Of a stretch of 64,000 bases of DNA, positions 53,765 through 62,545 are shown piece by piece (position 1 is the stretch's first letter; each line of letters opens with the position of its first letter). The stretch lies in the NCBI RefSeq assembly GCF_023242365.1, contig NZ_JALLIX010000006.1:1-64000 (forward strand), written 5' to 3'. Position numbers and translations under genes: made by a program. The notes under the pieces were generated by a model. It worked only from the letters and a program-made list of their open reading frames with translations. It had not been told where the DNA came from and did no database searches. The stretch comes from Pseudomonas sp. MWU13-2100 (GTDB lineage Bacteria > Pseudomonadota > Gammaproteobacteria > Pseudomonadales > Pseudomonadaceae).

Positions 53765-54846
53765 GACAAAGAGGACTCTGGCGTACCGTACATGAGCAGT
53801 TCGCACAGCGAACCTGTGAGGTCGAGGACGTCCTGGCAACCTCGGGTGCTTGGGGTATGCGCCAGCGGATTACGGTCGTACGCCAAGGCTTCACTGATGA
53901 AATGATCCTGGCGGATCACCCCCAACAGCTGATTTCCTGTTCTTTTTTTCAGCACTTCGCAGAGGTCGAGGCTGAACTGGCGAGACGTGTCCAACTGGTT
54001 GATCACGACTTTGTATTGCGCGGGGTTTTCCCGTTGCAGATAGGGCGCGAGTAGCCGATCCAGCTGATTGAGGCTGGTGTAGGCGGCCGCATCGGCCAGG
54101 GTCACCCCCAGTACCACATCGGCGATTTCCAGCGCCTGGGCCAGGTAGACCGTTGCCCCTGGCGGGGTGTCGATCACCAACGTGTCCTGCTCATCCAGGG
54201 CCAGGTGCGCCAGGTGACGGACCAACCAGAGACGATCGTTTTCCAGGCGCTGTTCCAGGCTCCGGCGCTGCGGCTCGCCGACCACGCCATAGGCCAGGCA
54301 ACGGCTACCGGAAAAGCCGTTGCGGATCAGCGGCTGCCAGTCTTCGCCGGCACTCTCGGACCGGGCGAGACCTGGCCAGTCCTCGCTGCCGCCCAGGTGC
54401 AGGCACAAGGCATTTTGCGGGTCCAGGTCGAGCGCGAGCGTACGCCCGCCCGAACGTTTGATCGCGCAGGCCAAGGCCGCGGCCAGGGTGCTCTTGCCCA
54501 CCCCACCCTTGGCCGAAACCACGACAACGACCTTGGCCTTGGGCTTTGGCACACCCTGCTCAACAGACTGCACGCTAGAAACGCCACCGCGTTGTTGTTC
54601 GATTTCCCCCAGCAGCCGGCTCAACGGCGTGGAGCCGCTGTGCACCCTGGAGGAAGACGGGATAACACTCAAGGGTTCAGCGGGCTGGGGGGCAAGGCTG
54701 AGAGCCGGCGGCGCCGACACGGGGACTTCGGACACGACAGGCATTGTGTCTTCGATATAGTCGTAGCTGGGCTCGATCTCCCGGTAGCTCTCGACACTCC
54801 CCCCGAATCGATTGAACAGATTCGCAATGTCATCTGAACGGTGCAT
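53761..54846 (-). CDS. wssA: MinD/BcsQ-like ATPase WssA
   Basis: This 361-residue protein is the first gene of the operon. Residues 105-361 form a ParA/MinD-type ATPase with the deviant Walker A KGGVGKST at 113-120 and the VIDTPPG Walker B. BcsQ proteins help localise or assemble the cellulose synthase. The N-terminal ~100 residues are an extra region: a short DDIANLFNRFGG motif (5-16) with SYREI that resembles BcsR/BcsP-type segments, then a proline-rich linker. The ATG at 54846 has GAAGGG upstream. Confidence 0.88.
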   Translation of the reverse strand: MHRSDDIANLFNRFGGSVESYREIEPSYDYIEDTMPVVSEVPVSAPPALSLAPQPAEPLSVIPSSSRVHSGSTPLSRLLGEIEQQRGGVSSVQSVEQGVPKPKAKVVVVVSAKGGVGKSTLAAALACAIKRSGGRTLALDLDPQNALCLHLGGSEDWPGLARSESAGEDWQPLIRNGFSGSRCLAYGVVGEPQRRSLEQRLENDRLWLVRHLAHLALDEQDTLVIDTPPGATVYLAQALEIADVVLGVTLADAAAYTSLNQLDRLLAPYLQRENPAQYKVVINQLDTSRQFSLDLCEVLKKRTGNQLLGVIRQDHFISEALAYDRNPLAHTPSTRGCQDVLDLTGSLCELLMYGTPESSLS

Positions 54847-55203
54847 GTAGGTATCCCTTCGTACAATTAGGTTCAACTCAAAAATGTAAGGGGACAAGCA
54901 CACGTCTAGCTGTACATTCCATTGCCCATTATTCCCGGATTGCTCCCTCCCCACGCAGTATCAATTTGATAGCGTCATTATTTTGTTGTCCAATAGATTT
55001 TTATCAAATAAAAACTGACGCTCGTCAATAAATTGGCGAGCAAGTTCAACACCTTCATTTCACTGGCAAATTCCCCCCTTCCGAGACCGCTGACCGGTTG
55101 AGCCGTGACAATGGCGCGTGGGTCCAATAGATTAGGCGCCCTGAAATGCTCCGGCCTTTCGAGTCCCACCCCAGTTAAATGACACTGAAATAGCGAAATT
55201 TCG
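54847..55203. promoter_or_regulatory. wss operon control region
   Basis: This 357-bp AT-rich divergent region contains the FleQ-like box at 55024-55037 and a perfect TATCAA-T-TTGATA palindrome at 54959-54971. A poorer FleQ-like site (GTCATTATTTTGTT) lies at 54974-54987. No gene is seen in it. Confidence 0.65.
55024..55037. promoter_or_regulatory. FleQ box upstream of wssA
   Basis: GTCAATAAATTGGC matches the published FleQ consensus GTCaNTAAAtTGAC at all but one position, as I recall the consensus. It is the core of a larger 10-2-10 imperfect palindrome (55020-55041). It lies 178 bases before the wssA ATG and 167 before the divergent gene, so it could serve either. Confidence 0.75.
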
Positions 55204-55908
55204 ATGCCTGATTCCCATACCGATGAAGCCGTAACCCCCTTGTCCGCCAAACGCGAATACGAAAACGCCATCCATCTTTCCCAGCATGCGCCCCAGGCCA
55301 AGAACATCAGCGAGATGGTCCTCGACGCCTTTCAAACCTCGAAAGAGAGCGAGCAGATTCGCCAACTGCGTCTGGCGATCCGCCAGGCGCACGACCGTTT
55401 CGACGACGACAAAGCCTACGAACTCATGGGCCAGCTCAAGCAACTCAAGGACGCCGAAGCGGCCGACATCGCGGCCCTGGAAGACCTGAGCACGAAATTC
55501 CCGATCAGCCGGATACTCTCCAGCTACAAGGACGACCCGGCGTTCCAGGAACTGGTCTATGGCTTGGCGCTCAAGGTGCTGAACCAGACTCACCAGGCGC
55601 TGAGCAACCCCGGCGCCGGCAAGGGCAAGGCCACGCGTCCGAAGAAAGAAGCGCCGGTCTTCATCATCAGCAAGGACGACACCAGCGTCACCTTCCCGCT
55701 GCGCACACCGCGCAGCAAGGCCAATGCCGACCGCGAAGCGTTCGAGTTCCTCGGCTTTGCCTTTGCCGGCCATGGCGACCTGGCCGAGCTGCTGAGCGAA
55801 ACCTTCGTGGACAACGAAGGTAACGAACAGCCGGCCACCCGCCAGAATATCGTCACGGCGATTCAGCAGCAGACGGCGTTTGCCGGGTATAGCGTCGTAC
55901 AGCAATGA
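55204..55908 (+). CDS. Hypothetical protein divergent from the wss operon, 234 residues
   Basis: No family was recognised. The first ~110 residues are charged and helical (LRLAIRQAHDRFDDDKAYEL, MGQLKQLKDAEAADIAALED) and may form a coiled coil. A Lys/Pro-rich linker (about 138-150, GKGKATRPKKEAP) leads to a compact C-terminal domain (FIISKDDTSVTFPLRTP, EFLGFAFAGHGDLAELLSET). It is cytoplasmic. The ATG at 55204 lacks a strong ribosome site. It shares its promoter region, including the FleQ box, with wssA. Confidence 0.65.
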   Translation: MPDSHTDEAVTPLSAKREYENAIHLSQHAPQAKNISEMVLDAFQTSKESEQIRQLRLAIRQAHDRFDDDKAYELMGQLKQLKDAEAADIAALEDLSTKFPISRILSSYKDDPAFQELVYGLALKVLNQTHQALSNPGAGKGKATRPKKEAPVFIISKDDTSVTFPLRTPRSKANADREAFEFLGFAFAGHGDLAELLSETFVDNEGNEQPATRQNIVTAIQQQTAFAGYSVVQQ

Positions 55909-55946
55909 CGATGCGCCGCTGAATGGGCGCGGCGGCGAATGAAAAG

Positions 55947-56009
55947 AGGCAGGTGCGTTTCGAGGTCAGTCACGGTGAGGGCGGACCCGGGAATGGGCCT
56001 GCCTTTTTT
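55947..56009 (+). terminator. Possible terminator after the 234-residue gene
   Basis: AGGCAGG pairs with CCTGCCT across a 44-base loop and is followed by six T residues. The long loop makes this moderate. The remaining bases to 56218 show no gene. Confidence 0.45.
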
Positions 56010-56218
56010 GATTCGCCATTGGGCGGCTTGTATGCTTCGTTCTAAATACCTACGCAGTCCCTTGCTGGTGTCTGACGGAACCCCGTCATCAGGACTCTAT
56101 CGAGCAGCATACTTCTATATTTCCCACAACAAGCGGTACAGTATTACTGTGCCATAGACCCTTGCATCCCCGCTTTTGGCCCATGACACCGAAATCAATG
56201 CCAAAGGAGTGAGCAGCG

Positions 56219-57232
56219 ATGGTCGACGCATCCAATAGAGGCCCCTGGAACACCCCGCTCGGCGATATCAACGAAGACGTCGTGCATGCGATCCTCGAAC
56301 TGGTCAGCGATGGCGTCTGGGACTGGAACGCCAATACCGGCCTGGTCTACCGCAGCCCCGGCTGGTACGAGATGCTCGGCTATTCCCCCAACAGCCTGCC
56401 GAACAGCGTCTTCACCTGGGAGAACATGATTCACCCCGATGACTACCCGCAGGTGATGGCCCACTTCGACGATCACCTGAATGAACGGACCCTGGGTTAT
56501 CACGCCGAATACCGCTGCCGAACCCGTGGCGGCGACTATATCCTGATCGAAGACCGCGGCTTTGTGATCGCCCGTAACCCCGACGGTTCGGTGGCCCGGA
56601 TGATCGGCGCCCACCGCTGTCTCGAAGACCAACGGCGCCTGCTCGAACAACTGGAAGTCCGCACCCACTCCTTCGAGGCCATCGTCGCCGAACGGACCGC
56701 CGAGCTGTCACGGGTCAATCGGCAGTTGCAGGCCCAGCTCGAGGAAAATCGCCGCCTGGCCGAGAGCGATTCACTGACCGGGGTCGCCAATCGCTATCGC
56801 CTGGAGAAGATCCTGTCCCGGGAGTGCGAGCGTGCCGGACGCTTTCGCCAGACGCTGTCACTGATCGCCATGGATATCGATGATTTCAAGCTCATCAATG
56901 ACCGCCACGGGCACCTGGGCGGCGACAGGGTGCTGGTCGAGGTCGCGCAAACGCTCCAGGGCTGCCTGCGCGACACCGACCTGCTGGCGCGCTGGGGCGG
57001 TGACGAATTCATGATTGTCCTGCCGGACAGCCCGCTCACCGCCGCCATGAACCTGGCGCAGCAAATGCGCGAGCGCCTGCTGCAACGCAAGCCCCTGGGC
57101 TTGAGCTCACTGACGATCAGTTTTGGAGTGGTGGAACGGCGCGCCGACGAGCCCATGACCGAACTGATGTGCCGGGCCGACCAGGCCTTGTATCGCGCCA
57201 AGGGTGCCGGCAAGAATGTGATAGCCAATTGA
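56219..57232 (+). CDS. PAS-GGDEF diguanylate cyclase
   Basis: This 337-residue cytoplasmic protein has a PAS_3-type sensor (about 20-140, VWDWNANTGLVYRSPGWYEM and the MIHPDD motif), a coiled-coil linker (about 140-180), and a GGDEF domain (about 182-337). The active motif GGDEF is at 260-264 and a product-inhibition I-site RDTD at 251-254, five residues upstream. Both are intact, so it should make c-di-GMP under feedback control. It could activate the PilZ domain of WssB 3-5 kb away and FleQ; this link is inferred from position. It has no membrane segment, so the PAS domain must read a cytoplasmic cue. Confidence 0.92.
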   Translation: MVDASNRGPWNTPLGDINEDVVHAILELVSDGVWDWNANTGLVYRSPGWYEMLGYSPNSLPNSVFTWENMIHPDDYPQVMAHFDDHLNERTLGYHAEYRCRTRGGDYILIEDRGFVIARNPDGSVARMIGAHRCLEDQRRLLEQLEVRTHSFEAIVAERTAELSRVNRQLQAQLEENRRLAESDSLTGVANRYRLEKILSRECERAGRFRQTLSLIAMDIDDFKLINDRHGHLGGDRVLVEVAQTLQGCLRDTDLLARWGGDEFMIVLPDSPLTAAMNLAQQMRERLLQRKPLGLSSLTISFGVVERRADEPMTELMCRADQALYRAKGAGKNVIAN

Positions 57233-57284
57233 GGTCGCACTGCCCCTGGCCGCTCTCAGGCATCAGCGACTTTTCCTGCCCGCA

Positions 57285-57400
57285 CAAAAAACCCCGCCGA
57301 AGCGGGGTTTTCTTTTGACCATTCCAACGTCCTGTCGGCTGCCGTCCTGGCGATGGTCGATCTTCCCTGATCCTGTGCGCCTCCTTGCGCAGCAGTGATG
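57285..57400 (-). ncRNA. rsmX: RsmX-type small regulatory RNA, copy 1
   Basis: The minus strand encodes about 116 nt with at least four hairpins that present GGA in the loop: TGCGC-AAGGAG-GCGCA (57376-57391), GATC-AGGGAA-GATC (57359-57372), GCC-AGGAC-GGC (57341-57351) and CCGAC-AGGAC-GTTGG (57324-57338). Additional GGA is single-stranded. A terminator (AACCCCGC-TTCG-GCGGGGTT and T residues) ends it. This is the design of RNAs that sequester RsmA/RsmE. The -10 (TAATCT at 57411-57406) predicts a start near 57400. The same hairpin serves as terminator for the diguanylate cyclase gene on the other strand. Confidence 0.82.
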
Positions 57401-57421
57401 GGTCTAGATTAGGGCAGCCAC

Positions 57422-58657
57422 TCAAGCGCTCATAGAGGCGATTGCGGGCACGGTCTGTAAGCCTTTCGCTATTACCGTGGTTTTTTCCCACCGCAACGCC
57501 CCACACAGCCCATTCACAATCATCTCGACCTCCTGTTCATCGATAACCAGCGGCGGCAGCAGGCGAATGGTCTTGCCCCGGGTCACGTTGATCAACAAGC
57601 CCTGGTCCCGGGCCGCGATCAGCGCCAGGTCACGTACCGGCTGCCGCAGCTCGATACCGATCATCAGGCCTTGCCCGCGTATCGCCAGGATCTGCGGACA
57701 GTCGCCCAGTTCGGCCCGGAGCCGTGCCAGCAAACGCTCGCCTTGCTGCCGGGCATTCGCCACCAGCCCCTGCTCCTCGATGATATCGAGCACGGTGCAG
57801 CCGACCCGGCAGGCCAGCGGGTTACCGCCAAAGGTACTACCGTGGCTGCCCGGGGTGAACAGTTCGGCGGCCTTGCCCCGCGCCAGGCAGGCGCCGATGG
57901 GAATGCCATTGCCCAAGCCCTTGGCCAGGGTCATCACGTCCGGCACGATGCCTTCGTGCTGGAAGGCGAACCACTGGCCGGTACGGCCGATGCCGGTCTG
58001 GATTTCGTCGAGCATCAGCAACCAGGCGCGCCGCTTGCACAGGTCGCGGACGGCTTTCAGGTAGCCCGGTGGCGGCAGTTGCACGCCGCTTTCGCCCTGG
58101 ATCGGCTCCATCAGCACCGCGCAGATCCGCCCGCCGTGGCTGCGGGCGATGCTGTGCAGCAGCCCCAGGTCGCCATACGGTACCTTGATGAAGTCCCCCG
58201 GCAAGTCATGGAAGCCCAGGCGCACCGCCGGGCCGTCGCTGGCCGACAAGGTGCCCAGGGTGCGCCCGTGGAAGGCATTTTCCATGACCACCACCAAGGG
58301 TTTCTCGATACCTTTGTGCCAGGCATGCAGGCGCGCCAGTTTCAGCGCCGTTTCATTGGCCTCGGCACCGGAGTTGTTGAAGAACACCCGATCCATGCCC
58401 GACAGCCGGGTCAGACGCACGGCCAGCCGCTGCTGCCAGTCGATGCTGTAGAGGTTGGAGGTGTGCAGCAGCAGGCCGGCCTGCTCGCGGATGGCACTCA
58501 CCAGGCGCGGGTGGGAATGCCCGATATTGGTCACTGCCACACCCGCCACCGCGTCCAGGTACTCGCGCCCTTCGCGATCCCACAGGCGGCTGCCCAGCCC
58601 TTTGACGAAACCCAGGTCCAGCGGTTGATAGGTGGTCATCAGGCTAGCGGCAGTCAT
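57422..58657 (-). CDS. Class III aminotransferase (acetylornithine aminotransferase-like)
   Basis: This 411-residue fold type I PLP enzyme has the phosphate-binding NNSGAEANE (94-102), FHGRT (129-133), the Asp217 segment [13 protein letters not shown] and the Schiff-base K246 in LAKGLGNG. The pattern matches ArgD/AruC-like omega-amino acid:2-oxoglutarate aminotransferases acting on acetylornithine, succinylornithine or related amines. No arg or aru gene is adjacent. The last ~20 codons overlap the promoter element of the RsmX-type RNA just downstream. It is divergent from a LysR gene that may control it. Confidence 0.85.
   Translation of the reverse strand: MTAASLMTTYQPLDLGFVKGLGSRLWDREGREYLDAVAGVAVTNIGHSHPRLVSAIREQAGLLLHTSNLYSIDWQQRLAVRLTRLSGMDRVFFNNSGAEANETALKLARLHAWHKGIEKPLVVVMENAFHGRTLGTLSASDGPAVRLGFHDLPGDFIKVPYGDLGLLHSIARSHGGRICAVLMEPIQGESGVQLPPPGYLKAVRDLCKRRAWLLMLDEIQTGIGRTGQWFAFQHEGIVPDVMTLAKGLGNGIPIGACLARGKAAELFTPGSHGSTFGGNPLACRVGCTVLDIIEEQGLVANARQQGERLLARLRAELGDCPQILAIRGQGLMIGIELRQPVRDLALIAARDQGLLINVTRGKTIRLLPPLVIDEQEVEMIVNGLCGALRWEKTTVIAKGLQTVPAIASMSA
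57456..57474 (-). promoter_or_regulatory. Candidate GacA upstream activating element, RNA copy 1
   Basis: The + strand reads TGTAAGCCTTTCGCTATTA; a TGTAAG half-site matches half of the GacA consensus TGTAAGN6CTTACA. It is centred about 65 bases before the predicted RNA start. The second RNA copy has the same element (TGTAAGCCTTTCGC) at exactly the same distance. Confidence 0.6.
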
Positions 58658-58731
58658 GGCATCGAGCTCCAGGCATGGGGGGTGCTGGCAGTATCGTTAG
58701 CCACCAGAGCTGGATAAACTCCAAAAAACTT

Positions 58732-58756
58732 CAATCATTTTAAAGCTGAGATTGAT
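58732..58756. promoter_or_regulatory. Inverted repeat in the aminotransferase-LysR gap
   Basis: TCAATC and GATTGA flank 13 bases, immediately before the LysR ATG. It fits the dyad bound by LysR proteins for autoregulation and could also act on the divergent aminotransferase gene. Confidence 0.5.
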
Positions 58757-58757
58757 A

Positions 58758-59663
58758 ATGGACCTGTTTCAGGCAATGCGGGTATACGTGAAAGTCGTGG
58801 AGACCGGCAGCATGACCGCTGCCGCCCTGGAATGCGGCCTTTCCACCACCATGGTCGGCAATCACCTGCGCTCGCTGGAACAACGCCTCGGAGTCAGCCT
58901 GCTCAGCCGTACGACCCGGCGTCAGCGCCTGACGGAATTCGGCTCGACCTACTATCAGCGTTGCCTTGAGGTGCTGGGGCTGGTGGCTGATTCCGAGCGA
59001 CTGGCCGAACAGGCTCAAGGCGAGCCGAGCGGTATCCTGCGGATCACCGCGCCGCTGACCTTCGGCTCCGAACGCCTGGCCCCGGCCCTGAGCGAATTCG
59101 TGCGGCGTTATCCCCGGATCAAGCTTGACGTGATGCTCAGCAACCAGCGCGAAGACCTGATCGACAGCGGCTTTGATGCGGCAATCCGCCTGGGTGCGCC
59201 CGAACCCTCGGCGCTGATTGCCCGGCCACTGGAAAACTATGCGCTGACCGTCTGCGCCTCGCCGTCCTACCTGAAACGGCGCGGGACACCGATCATCCCC
59301 CAGGATCTGGAACATCACGACTGCCTGGCCTTCGCCTACCCGGCGGGGGACGACTGGCGAACAGTAGAAAAACAATGGAGCCTGAGCGGGCCGGAGGGGG
59401 AAATCCTGGTGCCGGTCAGTGGCCCGATGACCATCAACAGTTCCTCGGCGCTGTATCAGGCGGCGCTCTCCGGCATGGGCATCGTGATGCTGCCGGATGC
59501 GTTGCTGCGCGACGATCTGCGCGAGGGCCGACTGGTGCCGCTGCTGGGGACCTACAAACTGCCCAGCCGGCCGATGAACCTGCTTTATGCGCAAGATCGC
59601 TACCGACTGCCCAAGCTGCGCAGTTTCGTGGAGTTCGCGCTGGAGAAGTGGGGCAAGCCCTGA
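58758..59663 (+). CDS. LysR family transcriptional regulator
   Basis: This 301-residue protein has a winged HTH (about 1-60, SMTAAALECGLSTTMVGNHL) and a LysR substrate-binding domain of the CrgA-like group (about 90-295, SGILRITAPLTFGSERLAPA). It is transcribed divergently from the aminotransferase gene with a 100-bp gap containing a dyad. The start is the ATG at 58758; two extra upstream codons would need a poorer start. The inducer is unknown. Confidence 0.88.
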   Translation: MDLFQAMRVYVKVVETGSMTAAALECGLSTTMVGNHLRSLEQRLGVSLLSRTTRRQRLTEFGSTYYQRCLEVLGLVADSERLAEQAQGEPSGILRITAPLTFGSERLAPALSEFVRRYPRIKLDVMLSNQREDLIDSGFDAAIRLGAPEPSALIARPLENYALTVCASPSYLKRRGTPIIPQDLEHHDCLAFAYPAGDDWRTVEKQWSLSGPEGEILVPVSGPMTINSSSALYQAALSGMGIVMLPDALLRDDLREGRLVPLLGTYKLPSRPMNLLYAQDRYRLPKLRSFVEFALEKWGKP

Positions 59664-59852
59664 GCCGGCGGGAGTGCTTGGCGCGACAGTCAGCCTGAAT
59701 CAGAACAGGCGCAAGCTCAGCGACTGTCGAGTCGATACACCAGGGCACTTTCGCCAGGCCGATCGATCAGACCCTAGAATACCGTTACTTGCCTGCCGCC
59801 TCGTGCACCGGCAATACAGACAACGAACAGATACAAGGACCCGTACACCGCT

Positions 59853-60437
59853 ATGTTCGAACACATCGACTTCAATTATCTGCTCGCCACCTACGGTTAT
59901 TGGGCCATCTTCATCGGCTGCCTGCTGGAAGGGGAAACCATCCTGATCCTCGGTGGGATGGCGGCGCACCAGCAGGTCCTGCACCTGCCGCTGGTGATCT
60001 TCTGGGCCAGCCTCGGCGGGATGCTCGGCGACCAGGCGCTGTTCTGGACCGGGCGTTACTTCGGCGCCCGCCTGCTACCGCGCCTGCATCGCCAGCAGGC
60101 CGCCATAGAACGGGTGACCGGGCTGATTCAGCGCCATCCGCTGACCTCGATCTTCGCCGTGCGCTTTCTCTATGGCATGCGCCTGGTCGGTCCAATGGTG
60201 ATCGGCGCGAGCCGCCTGTCGCCGCTGCGCTTCAGCCTGATGAACCTGCTCGGGGCGCTGGTCTGGGCCACGCTCTTTGCCAGCGCCGGCTATTGGGCCG
60301 GGGGCTTTCTCGAAAGCCTGCTGGGCGATCTCAAACCGTACCGCCTGCCCATCGTGATCGGGGTGGTGATCATCGTCGCCGGGATCGCCCTGGTCCGCCA
60401 TCTGCGGGCCAAGGCACGGGAACGTCACAAAGCCTGA
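59853..60437 (+). CDS. DedA family membrane protein
   Basis: This 194-residue inner membrane protein is of the DedA/SNARE-associated group. It has a first re-entrant helix region with LLEGETILILGGMAAHQQ, an RFLYGMRLVGPMVIGASRLS segment containing the conserved arginines, and C-terminal helices (LVWATLFASAGYWAGGF, PIVIGVVIIVAGIALV). DedA proteins are proposed to flip lipid carriers or polyprenyl phosphates and support membrane potential. It is a single gene convergent with a chemoreceptor gene eight bases away. Confidence 0.87.
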   Translation: MFEHIDFNYLLATYGYWAIFIGCLLEGETILILGGMAAHQQVLHLPLVIFWASLGGMLGDQALFWTGRYFGARLLPRLHRQQAAIERVTGLIQRHPLTSIFAVRFLYGMRLVGPMVIGASRLSPLRFSLMNLLGALVWATLFASAGYWAGGFLESLLGDLKPYRLPIVIGVVIIVAGIALVRHLRAKARERHKA

Positions 60438-60444
60438 GCCGGGC

Positions 60445-62070
60445 TCAGACCTGGAAACGCCCGACCATCCCCTGCAACGCGTTCGCCAGCCGCGACAATT
60501 CATGGCTGGCGGCACTGGTCTGATCGGCTCCGGTCGCCGAGCGGATCGACAGGTCGCGGATGTTCACCAGGTTACGGTCGACTTCCCGGGCCACCTGGGC
60601 CTGTTCTTCCGCCGCGCTGGCGATCACCAGGTTGCGCTCGTGGATTTCATGCACCGAGGCGGTGATGGTCACCAGCGCTTCGCCGGCCCGTTCGGCCAGG
60701 GCCAGAGTGCTGGCGGCACGGGCGGTGCTGGTGTGCATGGACTCCAGGGCCAGAGTCGAGCCACTGCGCATGCCGGACACCATCTGTTCGATCTCCTGGG
60801 TCGACTGCTGCGTGCGATGGGCCAGGGCCCGCACCTCATCGGCCACGACTGCAAAGCCGCGTCCGCTCTCGCCGGCGCGGGCCGCCTCGATGGCGGCATT
60901 CAGCGCCAGCAGGTTGGTTTGCTCGGCAATCGCCCGAATCACTTCCAACACCTTGCCGATACCTTGCGACTGATCGGCCAGGGAGCGCACCAGTTCCCCG
61001 GTGCGTTCGACATCCCCGGACAGGGCGCTGATGGCGCCGAGGGTTTCACTCACCCGCTCCTGGCCGATTCGCGCCGATTCGCTGGATTGGCGGGTGGCAT
61101 CGGAGGTAGACACGGCATTGCGCGCCACCTCTTCCACCGCCGTGGTCATTTCGTTGACCGCCGTGGCCGCCTGTTCGATTTCGTGGTTCTGCTGTTGCAG
61201 GCCCTCGGTGCTGCTGCGGGTAACCGTATTCAGTTCGTTCGCCGCCGTGGTCAGCGAGGTCGCCGAACCGCTGATGCCCTGCAAGGTGTCGCGCAAGGTC
61301 TGCTGCATGGTGGCCAAGGCTTCAAGCAGGTGACTGACTTCATCGTCGCCATGGCTTTCGATACGTTGGGTCAGGTCGCCGCGCGCCACATTCTGCGCCG
61401 CGCTCAGGGCCTGTCCCAGGGGTTTGACGATACTGCGCGTGAGCAGCATTGCCAGGCCCACGGTGGCCAACGCCGCCAGGACAATAAAGAGGATAACGAT
61501 CATCCGCGAGCGGCTGTAATGCTCCTCGGACTTCTGGCTCTCGGCCGCCACCTGTTTGCTAAAGAGGTCGGCCAGGTCGGTCAGTTGCTTGCCGGAACCG
61601 TCCACTACGGTCTTCATGTCCACCAGCAGCAATTTGATCAGTTCGTCGCGCCGGCCCTGCTCGGCCAGGGTGAAGGATTGGGCGATACCGGCACGGTAGG
61701 CGGCGAAGGTGGTTTTGAACTGGTCGTACAACACCCGGGCTTCAGGTGTGGTGACCAGCTTGTCGTAGGCGACGATCCGTTCGCTCAACTCCTTGTCGCG
61801 CACGTCCATCTGGCCACGGTACACCGAGATGTTCTTCGGCTCCTGATCGAGGGCCATGCGCAGGGAGATGGTGCGGATGCGCAACATGATCTCGCGAATC
61901 TCGTCGCCGCCGCGAATACTCGGCAGCCATTGGGTTTCCACCGCCAGCTCGCCTTCGCGGATGTTCGACATCTGGCCCAGGGCGAACACCCCGAGCCAGG
62001 CCACCAGCACGGCGATCAAGGCAAAACCCAGCGCCGCACGAGGTGCGATATTCAGTTGACGAAGAAACAT
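60445..62070 (-). CDS. Methyl-accepting chemotaxis protein with four-helix-bundle sensor
   Basis: This 541-residue chemoreceptor has helices at about 12-32 and 190-211 around a four-helix-bundle (4HB_MCP) periplasmic sensor. A HAMP domain follows (about 213-265), then the signalling domain with tip [19 protein letters not shown]. It lacks a pentapeptide tether for CheR. The ligand is unknown; such domains bind small organic acids or aromatic compounds. It is distinct from the dCache receptor at 24098. Confidence 0.9.
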   Translation of the reverse strand: MFLRQLNIAPRAALGFALIAVLVAWLGVFALGQMSNIREGELAVETQWLPSIRGGDEIREIMLRIRTISLRMALDQEPKNISVYRGQMDVRDKELSERIVAYDKLVTTPEARVLYDQFKTTFAAYRAGIAQSFTLAEQGRRDELIKLLLVDMKTVVDGSGKQLTDLADLFSKQVAAESQKSEEHYSRSRMIVILFIVLAALATVGLAMLLTRSIVKPLGQALSAAQNVARGDLTQRIESHGDDEVSHLLEALATMQQTLRDTLQGISGSATSLTTAANELNTVTRSSTEGLQQQNHEIEQAATAVNEMTTAVEEVARNAVSTSDATRQSSESARIGQERVSETLGAISALSGDVERTGELVRSLADQSQGIGKVLEVIRAIAEQTNLLALNAAIEAARAGESGRGFAVVADEVRALAHRTQQSTQEIEQMVSGMRSGSTLALESMHTSTARAASTLALAERAGEALVTITASVHEIHERNLVIASAAEEQAQVAREVDRNLVNIRDLSIRSATGADQTSAASHELSRLANALQGMVGRFQV

Positions 62071-62203
62071 GACGACCGCCTTTTTTTGTTATGGCTTCAG
62101 GCCAGTGACCCCAGCCCTTAGCTCCAGAGTTGGCAGGCTATCGGCACGTTGTATGACAACTTGAAATAATTGCCGGACAATTTCACCCGTGCCCGCATTT
62201 ATC

Positions 62204-62509
62204 TCAGGGAGCTTTCTGTCCGGGGCCGGGAACGATATTGACTTTGTAGACAATGCGCGTGTGATAGCCCGCCTGCAGGACCTTCATGGCGCGCTGATTG
62301 ATGGCGTCGGGCTTGGCGTCATCGGCCGAGACGCTGTGCAGTTGCGTGAGCTGGGTGCGGGCTTGCCAGCTGGATACGCCCTGGTCCGGCGCGCAGGGCT
62401 GTGCGGCGAAACTGACCTTGCCGCCGTGACTCACGCACTTGTAGGCGTCGGCGCTGAATGCCGGGCAGGAGGCGCCGAGAAGGAAAACGAAGGCCAGGCA
62501 TCTGCCCAT
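62204..62509 (-). CDS. Small exported DUF4124-like protein
   Basis: This 101-residue protein has a signal peptide (about 1-20, GRCLAFVFLLGASCPAFSAD). It then has AYKCVSHGGKVSFAAQPCAP, which fits the DUF4124 pattern of YxC(x)nGxVxFSxxPC with two cysteines likely disulfide-linked in the periplasm. The body (SWQARTQLTQLHSVSADDAK) has no known function. The ATG at 62509 is chosen because it opens the signal peptide. It is downstream of the second RsmX-type RNA and in the same direction. Confidence 0.7.
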   Translation of the reverse strand: MGRCLAFVFLLGASCPAFSADAYKCVSHGGKVSFAAQPCAPDQGVSSWQARTQLTQLHSVSADDAKPDAINQRAMKVLQAGYHTRIVYKVNIVPGPGQKAP

Positions 62510-62545
62510 GCGTGTGCATCCCTGTACGTGATGGTCATCCACAAA

